Part shown: one piece after another, positions 37,192 through 46,612 of the stretch | Layout: every line of letters begins with the position of its first letter | How positions within the stretch are numbered: the first letter of the stretch is position 1 | Assembly (NCBI GenBank): GCA_029667085.1 | Contig: JARUHJ010000007.1 | Location: 62,001 to 126,000, forward strand | DNA: 64,000 bases | Direction: 5' to 3' | Source: Deltaproteobacteria bacterium IMCC39524 | Lineage (GTDB): Bacteria; Desulfobacterota; Desulfuromonadia; Desulfuromonadales; BM103 | Position numbers and translations under genes: made by a program | The notes under the pieces: generated by a model | The model's database searches: none | What the model was told of the DNA's origin: nothing | The model's input: only the letters and a program-made list of their open reading frames with translations

Positions 37192-37223
37192 TGTCGCGTC
37201 AATGATGAAATGACGCGGCACTA
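37189..37223 (+). terminator. 13-bp hairpin at the end of the efflux operon
   Basis: Arms 37189-37201 (starts with the pump stop codon TAG) and 37211-37223 pair at 12 positions plus one G-U, with a 9-nt loop. There is no T-run after it, so it may be a weak terminator or an mRNA 3' stabiliser. Confidence 0.6.
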
Positions 37224-37385
37224 AGTTCTTGTCCGCAAGAAACACCCCCTTTTAACGGCGGCCACAAGGTCGCCGTTGCTTTCTCCCCTTGAAAAGTTTA
37301 GACCTATAGCGTTAAATGTTTCAATCTTATATTAACTTGAGTGAGCAACTGTGTTGCAAATCTCAAAAGAAGCGGGATCACGACA

Positions 37386-38168
37386 GTGCTACTCAATAAT
37401 AGCCACTTTCGCAAAGTCAAAAGACTCACCGGCCAGGCGGTTGGCGATTTCAACCTGATTGAAGATGGCGACCGTATTGCCGTTGCTGTTTCCGGTGGTA
37501 AAGATTCTTACGCTCTGTTGCATATCCTCACGCAACTACAACGCCGTGCCCCGATTAATTACGAGTTGATCGCAGTGAATGTGGATGCCGGCTTTCCTGG
37601 TTATCGCAAAGGTGTTCTGGAAGATTATCTGCTGGAATGTGGTTTCCAAGTGCATATGGAAAGCACGAACTGCACAGAGATTATTGAAGAAAAAAGACGC
37701 CCCGGTTCTTCCTACTGTGCTTTCTGTGCGCGCCTTCGTCGCGGTGTTCTCTATTCCGTGGCCGACCGGCTCGGGTGCAACAAGATTGCCCTCGGTCATC
37801 ATCTTGATGATTTTATCGAGACCCTGCTGCTCAATCAGTTTTATGTTGGTAAACTTGCTGCCATGAGTCCGAAACTTCTGGCAGACAATAAACGTCATAC
37901 GGTGATTCGTCCTCTGGTTTATGTGGAAGAATCCGATATAATCAAGTTAGCTCGCCAGAACGAATTTCCTGTCATTGACTGCGGCTGTCCCGTGATGGGA
38001 CAAGAAGACCAGAAAAGACAGCGTATGAAGCAACTTCTGACTGAGCTTGCAGACGAAAATCCTTATCTCAAAAGAAGCATGATTCGTGCTCTAAGCAATG
38101 TACAGCCGAGACACTTGCTGGATCGTGAGCTGGCCAGACTGATGGCGTTGGATGAGCAGGAGAGTTGA
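37386..38168 (+). CDS. ttcA: tRNA 2-thiocytidine biosynthesis protein TtcA
   Basis: About 261 aa. ATP-dependent thiolation of cytidine 32 in tRNA, using an oxygen-sensitive [4Fe-4S] cluster. The PP-loop is AVAVSGGKDSYALLH and the cluster cysteines include CAFCARLRRG plus a later CGCP. LGHHLDDFIETLLLN is conserved. The ATP-pyrophosphatase core matches TtcA closely. GTG at 37386 is chosen because the TtcA-like alignment starts just after it (SHFRKVKRL); another GTG at 37341 is possible and has no better ribosome site. Confidence 0.93.
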   Translation: MLLNNSHFRKVKRLTGQAVGDFNLIEDGDRIAVAVSGGKDSYALLHILTQLQRRAPINYELIAVNVDAGFPGYRKGVLEDYLLECGFQVHMESTNCTEIIEEKRRPGSSYCAFCARLRRGVLYSVADRLGCNKIALGHHLDDFIETLLLNQFYVGKLAAMSPKLLADNKRHTVIRPLVYVEESDIIKLARQNEFPVIDCGCPVMGQEDQKRQRMKQLLTELADENPYLKRSMIRALSNVQPRHLLDRELARLMALDEQES

Positions 38169-38237
38169 TGGCATCGATGACTGTACCGCCATTGTCATTA
38201 ATTTTCGTGATGTTTTTATATAAGGGGAGCGCTGATA

Positions 38238-38930
38238 TTGTTACTCGGGGGTAAGCAGTCTGAAATAAAACAGGTTGCCGTGATTACGCGCAGTCAACAG
38301 TTCAGTAAACTGTTGACCAGCATTCTTGCCGATTGGAAATTTTTCGCGGTTGAAGATCTCTCTGCAGCAACGGTTGCTTTTGTTGAACGCGGTGTCGAAT
38401 TGCCCGATCAAGATGTTCAGGTGGTTTGGTTGACGTCCATGCCTCTTGAAAAGGGTGATTTTCTGACGACCCCCATCTCTCTGAGTGAACTGTATCTCCT
38501 TCTGGAAGCTCATTTCTTTCCAACACCACGTAGAAACATCCGGGTGCCCACGGAAATATCGGTTGAATTGAAGATTGAGAGCGAGTGGTTGGAGGGTCAG
38601 CTGGTTTCCCTTTCTGACCGTGGCGGACGCCTTACCTGTGCCAGAGAAATTCCTCGTGGCACAGAGTTGATCCTTGAAGCAAAACTTGCGGGTGAAATTC
38701 TGAGGATTCCCTCCGAGGTGCTCTATTGTATTCCGGCGGGAGATTCGCCGAGCCGGCTACAGCCCCAGATCGGAGTTCTTTTCAAGCCGACCAACATAGA
38801 GATGTTTGAACGGTTAAAACGCTTTATAGAAAAAACCTGTATTGAGTGTGCCTGCGCAAGAGAGGGGATTTCTCTTGATGATCCTTGCCTCAGCTGGCTG
38901 GCCATGCCGGTTGTTAATGGCACTCCTTGA
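38238..38930 (+). CDS. PilZ domain protein with N-terminal receiver-like region
   Basis: 230 aa. Residues 1-95 have alternating hydrophobic strands resembling a degenerate receiver (VAVITRSQQFSKLLTSIL) but I see no phospho-aspartate. Residues about 97-200 are PilZ, with RRNIRVPTEISVEL and SLSDRGGRL (D-x-G-G variant of D/NxSxxG). The C-terminus has CIECACAREG cysteines. TTG 38238 follows AGGGGAG at 10 nt. It converges with the receiver-DnaJ gene, 3 nt apart, with no visible terminator. Confidence 0.8.
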   Translation: MLLGGKQSEIKQVAVITRSQQFSKLLTSILADWKFFAVEDLSAATVAFVERGVELPDQDVQVVWLTSMPLEKGDFLTTPISLSELYLLLEAHFFPTPRRNIRVPTEISVELKIESEWLEGQLVSLSDRGGRLTCAREIPRGTELILEAKLAGEILRIPSEVLYCIPAGDSPSRLQPQIGVLFKPTNIEMFERLKRFIEKTCIECACAREGISLDDPCLSWLAMPVVNGTP

Positions 38931-38933
38931 TTC

Positions 38934-40829
38934 TCAGCTGAACATTTTTCCGAACAAGCCTTTTTTCTCTTTTTCTTTTCGCATGCTCATCAGCCGTATC
39001 TCCCGCAAGGCCTCGGTGCAATTCGGGTTGCATTGAATGGCCTTTTCAAAGCGGCGTAGAGCCTCTTTTTCATTGCCTTCGTCTTTGCATACATAGCCCA
39101 GGAACAGATACGCAAGGCTCAGTTTGGGATTCAACTCTATCGCCCGCAGCAGGTTTTTACGGGCATTGATGATGACGTCCGTTGCCTTGGGGTTGAATTT
39201 GTAAGCACACCACGCCTGGTACATCAGGTATTCAGCTTCGTTTGGACTGATTTCAAGGGCTTCGGCAAAAGCTTTTTGTGCCTGGTCGTATTTTTTAACT
39301 CTAAAGAGGACGATGCCCTTCTGGAAAGCGGTTTCAGCTTGCAGGATTTTTTCCAGGCTGGTGGTCGAAGTTTTTTTCTCTCCCTGGCGGTCGTTAAGGT
39401 AAAGAGCTTTGGCCTTTGTATCGCTCAGTGTTTCATGCGCGTCGCTGATATGTTGAAAGAGGGCGTTAACCTTGTCCTTTAAGTCGGGGAGTGCGTCCTG
39501 CTCAAAAAAACGATCCGGATGATATTTTTTGACCATGTTGTAATACGATTTGCGCACTTGCTCGCGTGAGTCCGACTCACTCACACCGAGGAGCGTAAAG
39601 TAGTCCTGCTCCATCATCCAGGCGTAATCTTTCAGAAAGGATTCTCTGCGTGCTCGCGTAAGTTCCGTCTCATCACAATCCAAGTCCTCTTTTGCTTCTT
39701 CTGACTCCATGCGGGTAACGAGTATCCCCGTCGTCAGGAGGGCCGCGAGAAGAGGTTCTGCCTCTTTGCGTGACAAAAGGTGCCGTTTGAGAACTTCGCC
39801 CAAGGTCTCATTGCCCTGGCAACTTGCAAGTATGCGCTGCTCGTTGACCGAGAGCTGGATTTCCTGAAAACGATAAAGAGGGTTCTCTGCCTGTTGCAGG
39901 TAATGTTCAAGATGTGGCTCAAGAATTTTCAAAACCTGGTCTCTGTTAGCGTGGTCGCGCAATCCCTGAAGAATCAAATTGGCCGGAGAAAGATCAATGC
40001 TGGTGACGCCCTGCTTAAATTCACGAGCCTGGACAAAGCGGTATTTGCCTTCCGGCCAGGAAAATATGTCGAGGAGTTTGTCCAGCACCTGGGTACGCAG
40101 AGCGTCGTTCAGTTGCTGGGGCTTGAGCAAGCCCATCTCGATCAGAGCCGTGCCGTGTCGTTGCTTGCTCTGCTTGGACGCTTCCAGCGACTCTGCAAGA
40201 ACCTCGTCGCTGAGGAGGCCAGTGCGAACCAGCATCTGGCCAAGAAATTCGCGAACCAGGTTTGACCGGACAAAGATAGGATAGCCGTTGCGAATATAGA
40301 CAACTTTTTTCAGGTTGTTGTTTTCCAGGTGCAAGAGACCGGTCGCGCGTAAGCTGTAGAGGTTGTGAAGGATCCGTGGAAAGGCAGTTTCCGAGAGATT
40401 CCCTTCAATGCTCAGACGACCTGTTTCGGAAGCGGCCGTCGGAGCCCCGAGCAACGCGTCAATCTTTTCGTGGAGTGTTTTTAGAGGGAATGGCTTGAGC
40501 AGGTAGTCTGTTGCTCCGTATTGCTCACGAGCATCTTGAATGTGGTCTGCCTGCTTGTAGAAAGCCGTCATCATGATGATCGGCAGTTCGCTGGTTTTGG
40601 GGATCCCCCTCAGCTTACGGCAGAGTTGCAAGCCATTGGTGCCGGGAAGCAGGATGTCGAGGAGAGCGAGGGAGAAGTCGTGCTTGTCCAGCTCCTCCAA
40701 TGCGGTTTCCGCATCTTCAAAACTGTGCACTTGATATCCGTGCAGACGCAGAGACTCGGAGAGAAAACGACGAATGTTAGGATCGTCATCCACGACCAGA
40801 ATATGCTTGTTGCCCCCCTCCGCAATCAT
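38934..40829 (-). CDS. receiver-PATAN(DUF4388)-DnaJ-TPR chimeric signalling protein
   Basis: 631 aa. Receiver domain with Asp58 as phospho-acceptor (LALLDILLPG), acidic pocket VVDDD and Lys in YLLKPFP. Residues about 136-300 form a DUF4388/PATAN-type module (FPRILHNLYSLRATGLLHLEN). A J domain at about 405-470 has YHPDRF with the HPD needed to stimulate Hsp70. A TPR region (about 490-620) and basic C-terminus follow. No DNA-binding output exists. A phosphorylation-controlled co-chaperone or scaffold is inference. Its ATG overlaps the glnE stop (ATGA), so the two are coupled. Confidence 0.9.
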   Translation of the reverse strand: MIAEGGNKHILVVDDDPNIRRFLSESLRLHGYQVHSFEDAETALEELDKHDFSLALLDILLPGTNGLQLCRKLRGIPKTSELPIIMMTAFYKQADHIQDAREQYGATDYLLKPFPLKTLHEKIDALLGAPTAASETGRLSIEGNLSETAFPRILHNLYSLRATGLLHLENNNLKKVVYIRNGYPIFVRSNLVREFLGQMLVRTGLLSDEVLAESLEASKQSKQRHGTALIEMGLLKPQQLNDALRTQVLDKLLDIFSWPEGKYRFVQAREFKQGVTSIDLSPANLILQGLRDHANRDQVLKILEPHLEHYLQQAENPLYRFQEIQLSVNEQRILASCQGNETLGEVLKRHLLSRKEAEPLLAALLTTGILVTRMESEEAKEDLDCDETELTRARRESFLKDYAWMMEQDYFTLLGVSESDSREQVRKSYYNMVKKYHPDRFFEQDALPDLKDKVNALFQHISDAHETLSDTKAKALYLNDRQGEKKTSTTSLEKILQAETAFQKGIVLFRVKKYDQAQKAFAEALEISPNEAEYLMYQAWCAYKFNPKATDVIINARKNLLRAIELNPKLSLAYLFLGYVCKDEGNEKEALRRFEKAIQCNPNCTEALREIRLMSMRKEKEKKGLFGKMFS

Positions 40830-43800
40830 GCTCGAGCACTCTCCTTGCTGTTCAAGATACGTTCAAAAATATCCCGGATGGTCTGAGTCGTTCTGGCGTA
40901 CTCATCCTTGAACAACTGTTCAGGTCGACCGGTGGCCTCTGAATAGCCAAGATGCCGCGCCAGTTTGGCAAGATAGAGTGGCTCAGACATCAATTGGTTA
41001 ATTGATTGGTCATGTACCAGCCGCAACTTGTTTTCGAGGCGTCTTAAGAACTTATAGCCGATAACGAGATTCTCACAGTCTTTTTCCGAAAGCAAGTTTT
41101 CGTCCCTGAGAATTTCTAGAGCCTCTACCGTATTGCGACAGCGTAGCGCTACATGCTCCCTGCCGTGAAGTAGTTGTAAATATTGAGCGATGAACTCAAC
41201 ATCAACCATGCCGCCACGCCCGGTTTTGATGTTTCGATTCTCCGCACTTTCCTGGCCGAGTTCTTTCTCCATGCGTTGACGCAGTCGGTAGATCTCTTCT
41301 TTGAGATTCTCGGGCAAGGGCTGTTCGTAAACAATCTCTGCTGTCAGTGCGTCGTAATTTGCTGCTAGCCCGGGGTGGCCTGCGACAACCCTGGCCTTGA
41401 TTAACGCCTGACGCTCCCATGGCGCCGCTGACTCTTCGTGGTATTCCCGATAGGCTGGCAGGGACGAGACCAGCGGCCCCTGATTCCCTGAAGGTCTCAA
41501 TCGCGTGTCTATTTCGTAGACATGCCCTTCCTGGGTCATCAGGGTCAGCACTGAAATAATCCGTTGAGCAAGACGTGCAAAATACTGCTGATTGGTCTGG
41601 GGCCTGAAGCGATCAGGGTCGGTCCCTTCAACCGGTCTGGTCTTTCCGTCACCTTCGTAGATAAAGATGATGTCGAGGTCGGAATGATAGTTCAGCTCCA
41701 TGCCGCCGAGTTTACCCATGCCGATGATCGCAAAGGTTGCCTCATGCAGCGCGTCTCCATTGCCTTCACAATAAGGCAGCCCGTAGCGCTCGATCAGCTC
41801 TTTGCGAGCGATCTCCATTGCCTTTTGTAAGCAGACTTCAGCGACCAGTGACAACTGCGTCGTGGTGTGTCCCTGTGGTGTATGGCCATAGATATCGTTG
41901 AGGGCGATGCGCAGAAACTCTTCATTGCGGAACCGTCGCAGGGTGTTCAGCAGTTCCTCGTAGTGTGGAGCATTGTCCAGCAATTCGGTCAGCTCATGGT
42001 CAAGGTCTTCCAGGGTCTTGATGTTCTGGGCGTAGCTCCTTGATACAAGGGTGTCGAGAACTTCCGGGTGCTGGATAAAGTTGCGTGACAGGAATTGACT
42101 GGTTGCAAAAAGCGAGACCAGAACCTTGATAATCTCCGGGTTCTCTGCGAGTAGGGAATAGTAAGTGCCACGTGCCCGCCGACAGGCTTCGAGAAACTTT
42201 TCCATGTTCGCCAGAGCCATCGGTGGGTCCGGGCAGTGCAAGACTTCCTGGAAGAGGAGTGGAGCGATACGGTCGAGTCGTCGATGTGCCCGTTCTGTCA
42301 GGTAACCCTTGGTGCCACCTTGACGCAGCATCTTGAGGCTCTCGAAAGCCGGTTCCGGGGGCCGGAAGCCTTTTTCTTCAAGAATGTCCAGGCAGAGGTC
42401 CGGGTCCGCGTTGTCATCAAAGAGAAGGGACACTTCGCGACTGACCTGGGTAGGCAGATCTTCTTCACTGGTATAGAAGAGATCATGAAAGACTGTCGTG
42501 ACATTGTCCCGGTGCTTTTGCAGCTCTGTCATGAATGCGTCGGTATGAGGGAAGCCACAGCGCCTTGCCAGCGCAGTGAGTTCGTCGGGCCTGGTTGGCA
42601 GGTTGTGAGTCTGTTGTTCATGGACCACCTGAATGCGGTGCTCTGCCGTGCGCAGAAAACGATAGGCGGCAGTCAGGTTGTCCCGCTCTTCGGTGGTAAT
42701 GAGCTCCTCGGCACAGAGAAGATGCAAAGCTTTGAGGGAGTTGCGTTCACGTAGCTGCGGTTTTTTCCCGGCGTTGATCAATTGCAGCGCCTGGATGAAA
42801 AACTCTATTTCGCGGATCCCGCCTTGTCCCAGCTTAAGGTTCAACTCCCCCTCTTTCTCACGCGTCAGGCTGCGATCGATCTTCTGCTTCATGATCTTGA
42901 TGTCATCGATCATGGCGTAGTCGAGGTGGCGACGGTAGATGAAGGGTTGCAAGCGTTCCAGCAACTCTTCGCCCAGGGGCTTTGAACCCGCAACAGGGCG
43001 AGCCTTGAGCATTGCAGAGCGTTCCCAGCTCTGCCCCCAGCTCTCGTAATAAATTTCCCCGGCGGCGATGGAGTTGGCCATCTCTCCGCTGTTGCCCTCC
43101 GGCCGCAAGCGCAGGTCGACGCGGAATACGAAGCCGTCTTCTGTCGCCTGTCCGATCGCCTTACTGATCAACTCAGAGAGTTTTACAAAGTATTGATGGA
43201 TTGAAATCTGGTTGCGCAGTCCTCGAACAGGGTCGTTAACGCCGGTGGTTTTGCCACGATCAGAGTTGTAGAAGTAGATCAGGTCAACATCAGACGAAAA
43301 GTTCAGTTCGCAGCCGCCGAACTTGCCCATGCCAAGCACAGTGAATTTTGCGGTCTCCGGCGCTTCATCGTCCTCGGCATCGATAAGGGGCAAACCATAG
43401 TCGGACTGAAGCTGAACGCTGCAGACTTCGAATGCCCTCTGCAGGGTGGCTGCAGCCAGTGAGGAGAGCTCATCCGTGACCTCTTCCAACTCTGCAAGCC
43501 CGCACAGGTCGCGACCGCCGATACGCAACATCTCCTGGCCTTTGTAAATGCGTAGACCACGATGCAATGCCGCTGTATCTGCCGTATCAGCGATCAGTTG
43601 ACGAAGTTCAACACACATTTGTTCTTCGGTTTTTGTCTGCTCTATCTGGGATTGAACAAACAGCCCTTCAAAAAAGCTGGCTCTACGACAGAGCAGCCCT
43701 GCCAGGAAGGGTGAAGCACCAAGAATTGTCAGGAGTTGATTTGATGGTATGGGGTGGCTCAGGATCGTGGTCAGTCGCTCATTTTTAACTGTACCGCTTA

Positions 43801-44026
43801 AACGCTCGAGATTGTTGAGGGCCAGGTCGGGATCGGCAGTTGTCAGCGCATGCTTGGCAATGTTGATGACAAGCTTGGGCCTTGTAAATATTCCCTGTAG
43901 AAGAACCAGGTTGGTTGCGGTCTTCGCCGGTTCTGCAAAGCCAGCTTTTCTGGCAGTCTCCGCAAGGGCTTTTTCATCACCGGTCAAGAGTTCTTCCAGC
44001 CATGTCCGAATCTCTGAAAAGGTCAT
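40826..44026 (-). CDS. glnE: bifunctional glutamine synthetase adenylyltransferase/deadenylase
   Basis: 1066 aa, longer than the usual about 950. Adjusts glutamine synthetase activity by adding or removing AMP in response to PII and glutamine. Two nucleotidyltransferase domains are seen: FSSDVDLIYFY (deadenylase half) and YHSDLDIIFIY (adenylase half), each with the G-x-S/H-D-x-D type active site. It lies 8 nt after mtnA and overlaps the receiver-DnaJ gene, an unusual neighbour. Confidence 0.96.
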   Translation of the reverse strand: MTFSEIRTWLEELLTGDEKALAETARKAGFAEPAKTATNLVLLQGIFTRPKLVINIAKHALTTADPDLALNNLERLSGTVKNERLTTILSHPIPSNQLLTILGASPFLAGLLCRRASFFEGLFVQSQIEQTKTEEQMCVELRQLIADTADTAALHRGLRIYKGQEMLRIGGRDLCGLAELEEVTDELSSLAAATLQRAFEVCSVQLQSDYGLPLIDAEDDEAPETAKFTVLGMGKFGGCELNFSSDVDLIYFYNSDRGKTTGVNDPVRGLRNQISIHQYFVKLSELISKAIGQATEDGFVFRVDLRLRPEGNSGEMANSIAAGEIYYESWGQSWERSAMLKARPVAGSKPLGEELLERLQPFIYRRHLDYAMIDDIKIMKQKIDRSLTREKEGELNLKLGQGGIREIEFFIQALQLINAGKKPQLRERNSLKALHLLCAEELITTEERDNLTAAYRFLRTAEHRIQVVHEQQTHNLPTRPDELTALARRCGFPHTDAFMTELQKHRDNVTTVFHDLFYTSEEDLPTQVSREVSLLFDDNADPDLCLDILEEKGFRPPEPAFESLKMLRQGGTKGYLTERAHRRLDRIAPLLFQEVLHCPDPPMALANMEKFLEACRRARGTYYSLLAENPEIIKVLVSLFATSQFLSRNFIQHPEVLDTLVSRSYAQNIKTLEDLDHELTELLDNAPHYEELLNTLRRFRNEEFLRIALNDIYGHTPQGHTTTQLSLVAEVCLQKAMEIARKELIERYGLPYCEGNGDALHEATFAIIGMGKLGGMELNYHSDLDIIFIYEGDGKTRPVEGTDPDRFRPQTNQQYFARLAQRIISVLTLMTQEGHVYEIDTRLRPSGNQGPLVSSLPAYREYHEESAAPWERQALIKARVVAGHPGLAANYDALTAEIVYEQPLPENLKEEIYRLRQRMEKELGQESAENRNIKTGRGGMVDVEFIAQYLQLLHGREHVALRCRNTVEALEILRDENLLSEKDCENLVIGYKFLRRLENKLRLVHDQSINQLMSEPLYLAKLARHLGYSEATGRPEQLFKDEYARTTQTIRDIFERILNSKESARA

Positions 44027-44034
44027 CAGGTCAT

Positions 44035-45111
44035 TTATCCGCTCTGCCGGACATAAGCGGCCAGTTGCTCTGTGTAGTTCCCTTGGGCGACACCATGTTC
44101 GGTGATGATGGCGCTGATCAGGCGCGCTGGTGTTATGTCAAAGGCTGGATTGAAGACAGCAATACCTGTAGGCGCCAGTTGTTGCTCACCGATGTGGGTC
44201 ACTTCGCGCGTATCTCTTTCTTCGATCGGAATCTGTGAGCCGTCAGTGAGCTGCAAATCAATCGTCGAGGTCGGCGCCGCGACATAGAAAGGGATCTTGT
44301 GCTCCTTGGCGAGAATGGCAACGGTATAGGTGCCGATCTTGTTTGCAACATCGCCGTTGGCCGCGATCCGGTCGGCACCCACAATGACCGCATCAATGGC
44401 GCCCTTCGACATCAGGTAGCCCGCCATGTTGTCGCAGATCAGAACGGTCTGGATGCCATCTCTTTGCAATTCCCATGCGGTCAACCGAGAACCTTGCAGG
44501 AAGGGACGGGTCTCATCGGCAAAGACAGCAACCTCCTTGCCGGCAGCGACTGCGGCGCGGATGACTCCCAGGGCTGTACCGTAACCGCCCGTTGCCAGGG
44601 CCCCCGCATTGCAATGCGTCAAGATACGTACCTTGTCAGGCAGGAGCGCTGCCCCGTGGCGGCCCATATTCATATTGATGCGGATATCTTCCTCGTTGAT
44701 CGCCATGGCCTCGTACTCAAGAGCGATCTTCAGGTTGCCTACAGGCTGCTCGGGGTTAGCCTGTACCAGGCTCTTCATCCGGTCCAGAGCCCAGAAGAGG
44801 TTGACCGCTGTCGGCCTGGTTGCCCCTAGAACTTCGCAGGCATGGTCAAACTCTTTCACAAATTCGGCATAGTCTTCGGTCTCTATGGCACGTGCCCCGA
44901 AGAGCGCACCGTAGGCTGCGGTCACGCCGATCGCCGGGGCTCCTCGGACGACCATGCTGCGAATCGCCTCGGCCACCGCCAGGTAGTCTGTGTATTCCAG
45001 CCAGACTTCTTCGGTCGGCAGGAGACGTTGGTCGATCAGGCTGAGAACGCCATCGTTGTATTTGATGGGTCGAATACCACCCGCGTCGGGGAATGCTGCG
45101 CAATTGCTCAT
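44035..45111 (-). CDS. mtnA: S-methyl-5-thioribose-1-phosphate isomerase
   Basis: 358 aa. Isomerises methylthioribose 1-phosphate to the ribulose form in methionine salvage. Signature segments are VVRGAPAIGVTAAYG, HCNAGALATGGYGTALG with the catalytic Cys, and VIVGADRIAANGDVANKIGTY with the catalytic Asp. It starts 5 nt after gatB and precedes glnE. No other mtn genes are in the window. Confidence 0.96.
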   Translation of the reverse strand: MSNCAAFPDAGGIRPIKYNDGVLSLIDQRLLPTEEVWLEYTDYLAVAEAIRSMVVRGAPAIGVTAAYGALFGARAIETEDYAEFVKEFDHACEVLGATRPTAVNLFWALDRMKSLVQANPEQPVGNLKIALEYEAMAINEEDIRINMNMGRHGAALLPDKVRILTHCNAGALATGGYGTALGVIRAAVAAGKEVAVFADETRPFLQGSRLTAWELQRDGIQTVLICDNMAGYLMSKGAIDAVIVGADRIAANGDVANKIGTYTVAILAKEHKIPFYVAAPTSTIDLQLTDGSQIPIEERDTREVTHIGEQQLAPTGIAVFNPAFDITPARLISAIITEHGVAQGNYTEQLAAYVRQSG

Positions 45112-45116
45112 TGTCT

Positions 45117-46568
45117 TCAGTTTCCTGTGAGTTTTTTCTTCAGTAGTTGATTGACCATGCCGGGGTTGGCTTTGCCCTGGCTGGCCTGCATGACCTTGCC
45201 GACGAAGAAGCCGATCAGCTTGTCTTTGCCGCCCAGGTACTCAGCGACCTGGTCCGGGTTGGCGGCGATAACCTCATCGACCAGGCCTTCGATGGCACCG
45301 GTGTCTGTGACCTGCTTGAGGCCCTCAGCGTCTATGATCTGATCAGCGGTCTGGCCCTTTTGCCACATCTTTTCAAAGACGGTTTTGGCGATCTTGCCGG
45401 AGATTGTGTTGTCTGCTATGCGGGCGAGCAAGCCGGTGAGAAGCTCTGGCGTGATCGGCACGTCCGTAATCTCGGTATCAGATTCCTTGAGCTTGCGCAA
45501 AATCTCACCCATGATCCAGTTAGCACAGCTTTTGGCGTCGCTGCCGAGGGCGACACAAGCATCAAAATATTCAGCCAGAGCACGGTCAGATGCGAGTACC
45601 CCGGCGTCGTAGACGGACATCCCCAACTCTTCGACAAAGCGGCCGCGTTTTACCTCCGGAAGCTCGGGGAGGGTGGCCCGCACTTCTTCGATCCACTCCG
45701 GGCTGATGACCAGCGGCACAAGGTCCGGGTCTGGGAAGTAGCGGTAGTCGTGAGCCTCTTCCTTGCCGCGCATGGAGCGGGTCATGCCGGTGTCGCTGTC
45801 AAAGAGTCGCGTTTCCTGAACGACTTTGCCGCCTCCTTCAATCAGATCGATCTGACGTTCGACCTCGTACTCGATGGCCTGCTTAATGAAGCGGAAGGAG
45901 TTGATGTTCTTCAACTCGGCGCGGGTGCCGAACTCTTCCTGATCGTAGGGGCGCACCGAGACGTTGGCGTCACAACGGAAGCTGCCTTCCTCCAGGTTGC
46001 CATCGCAAACCCCGAGATAAACGACGATCTGATGTAGTTTTTTCAGGTAGTCGATGGCCTCTTCAGCAGAGCGCATGTCCGGCTCCGAGACAATTTCCAG
46101 CAAGGGTGTACAGGCACGGTTGAGGTCGACCAGCGAGCTCCCTGCTGTTTGCGGGGTGTCGCCGTGGATCAGTTTGCCGGCATCCTCTTCCATGTGAGCG
46201 CGGGTGATCCCGATCCGTTTGCGTTCACCATTGTCGAGGTCGATGTCCAACCAGCCATGCTCGCAGATCGGCAGTTCGAACTGGGAGATCTGGTAGCCCT
46301 TGGGCAGGTCCGGGTAGAAATAATTTTTGCGTGCGAAGATAGAGCGTGGTGCGATCTGGCATTTGGTCGCCAGGCCGGTTTTAATGGCAAGCTCTACGAC
46401 CTTCTGGTTGAGGACGGGCAGGGCGCCGGGCAGGCCGAGACAAACCGGGCAGGTCTGCGAGTTGGGTGTTTGGCCGAAATCTTTAGAGCAGCCGCAAAAA
46501 ATCTTGGTGTTGGTGGTCAGCTGGACATGCACTTCCAGGCCGATGACAGTTTCGTAACTTTGGCTCAT
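45117..46568 (-). CDS. gatB: Asp-tRNA(Asn)/Glu-tRNA(Gln) amidotransferase subunit B
   Basis: 483 aa. Kinase/tRNA-binding subunit of GatCAB, which turns misacylated Glu-tRNA(Gln) or Asp-tRNA(Asn) into the correct form. The start [13 protein letters not shown] and FCGCS...[15 protein letters not shown] are diagnostic, including the zinc cysteines. The C-terminal YqeY-like domain is present. It follows gatA by 44 nt, in order gatC-gatA-gatB. Confidence 0.97.
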   Translation of the reverse strand: MSQSYETVIGLEVHVQLTTNTKIFCGCSKDFGQTPNSQTCPVCLGLPGALPVLNQKVVELAIKTGLATKCQIAPRSIFARKNYFYPDLPKGYQISQFELPICEHGWLDIDLDNGERKRIGITRAHMEEDAGKLIHGDTPQTAGSSLVDLNRACTPLLEIVSEPDMRSAEEAIDYLKKLHQIVVYLGVCDGNLEEGSFRCDANVSVRPYDQEEFGTRAELKNINSFRFIKQAIEYEVERQIDLIEGGGKVVQETRLFDSDTGMTRSMRGKEEAHDYRYFPDPDLVPLVISPEWIEEVRATLPELPEVKRGRFVEELGMSVYDAGVLASDRALAEYFDACVALGSDAKSCANWIMGEILRKLKESDTEITDVPITPELLTGLLARIADNTISGKIAKTVFEKMWQKGQTADQIIDAEGLKQVTDTGAIEGLVDEVIAANPDQVAEYLGGKDKLIGFFVGKVMQASQGKANPGMVNQLLKKKLTGN

Positions 46569-46612
46569 ATTCTTAGCCCTTTTGCGTTTAAACTTTTGTG
46601 TTTATAGAGACA

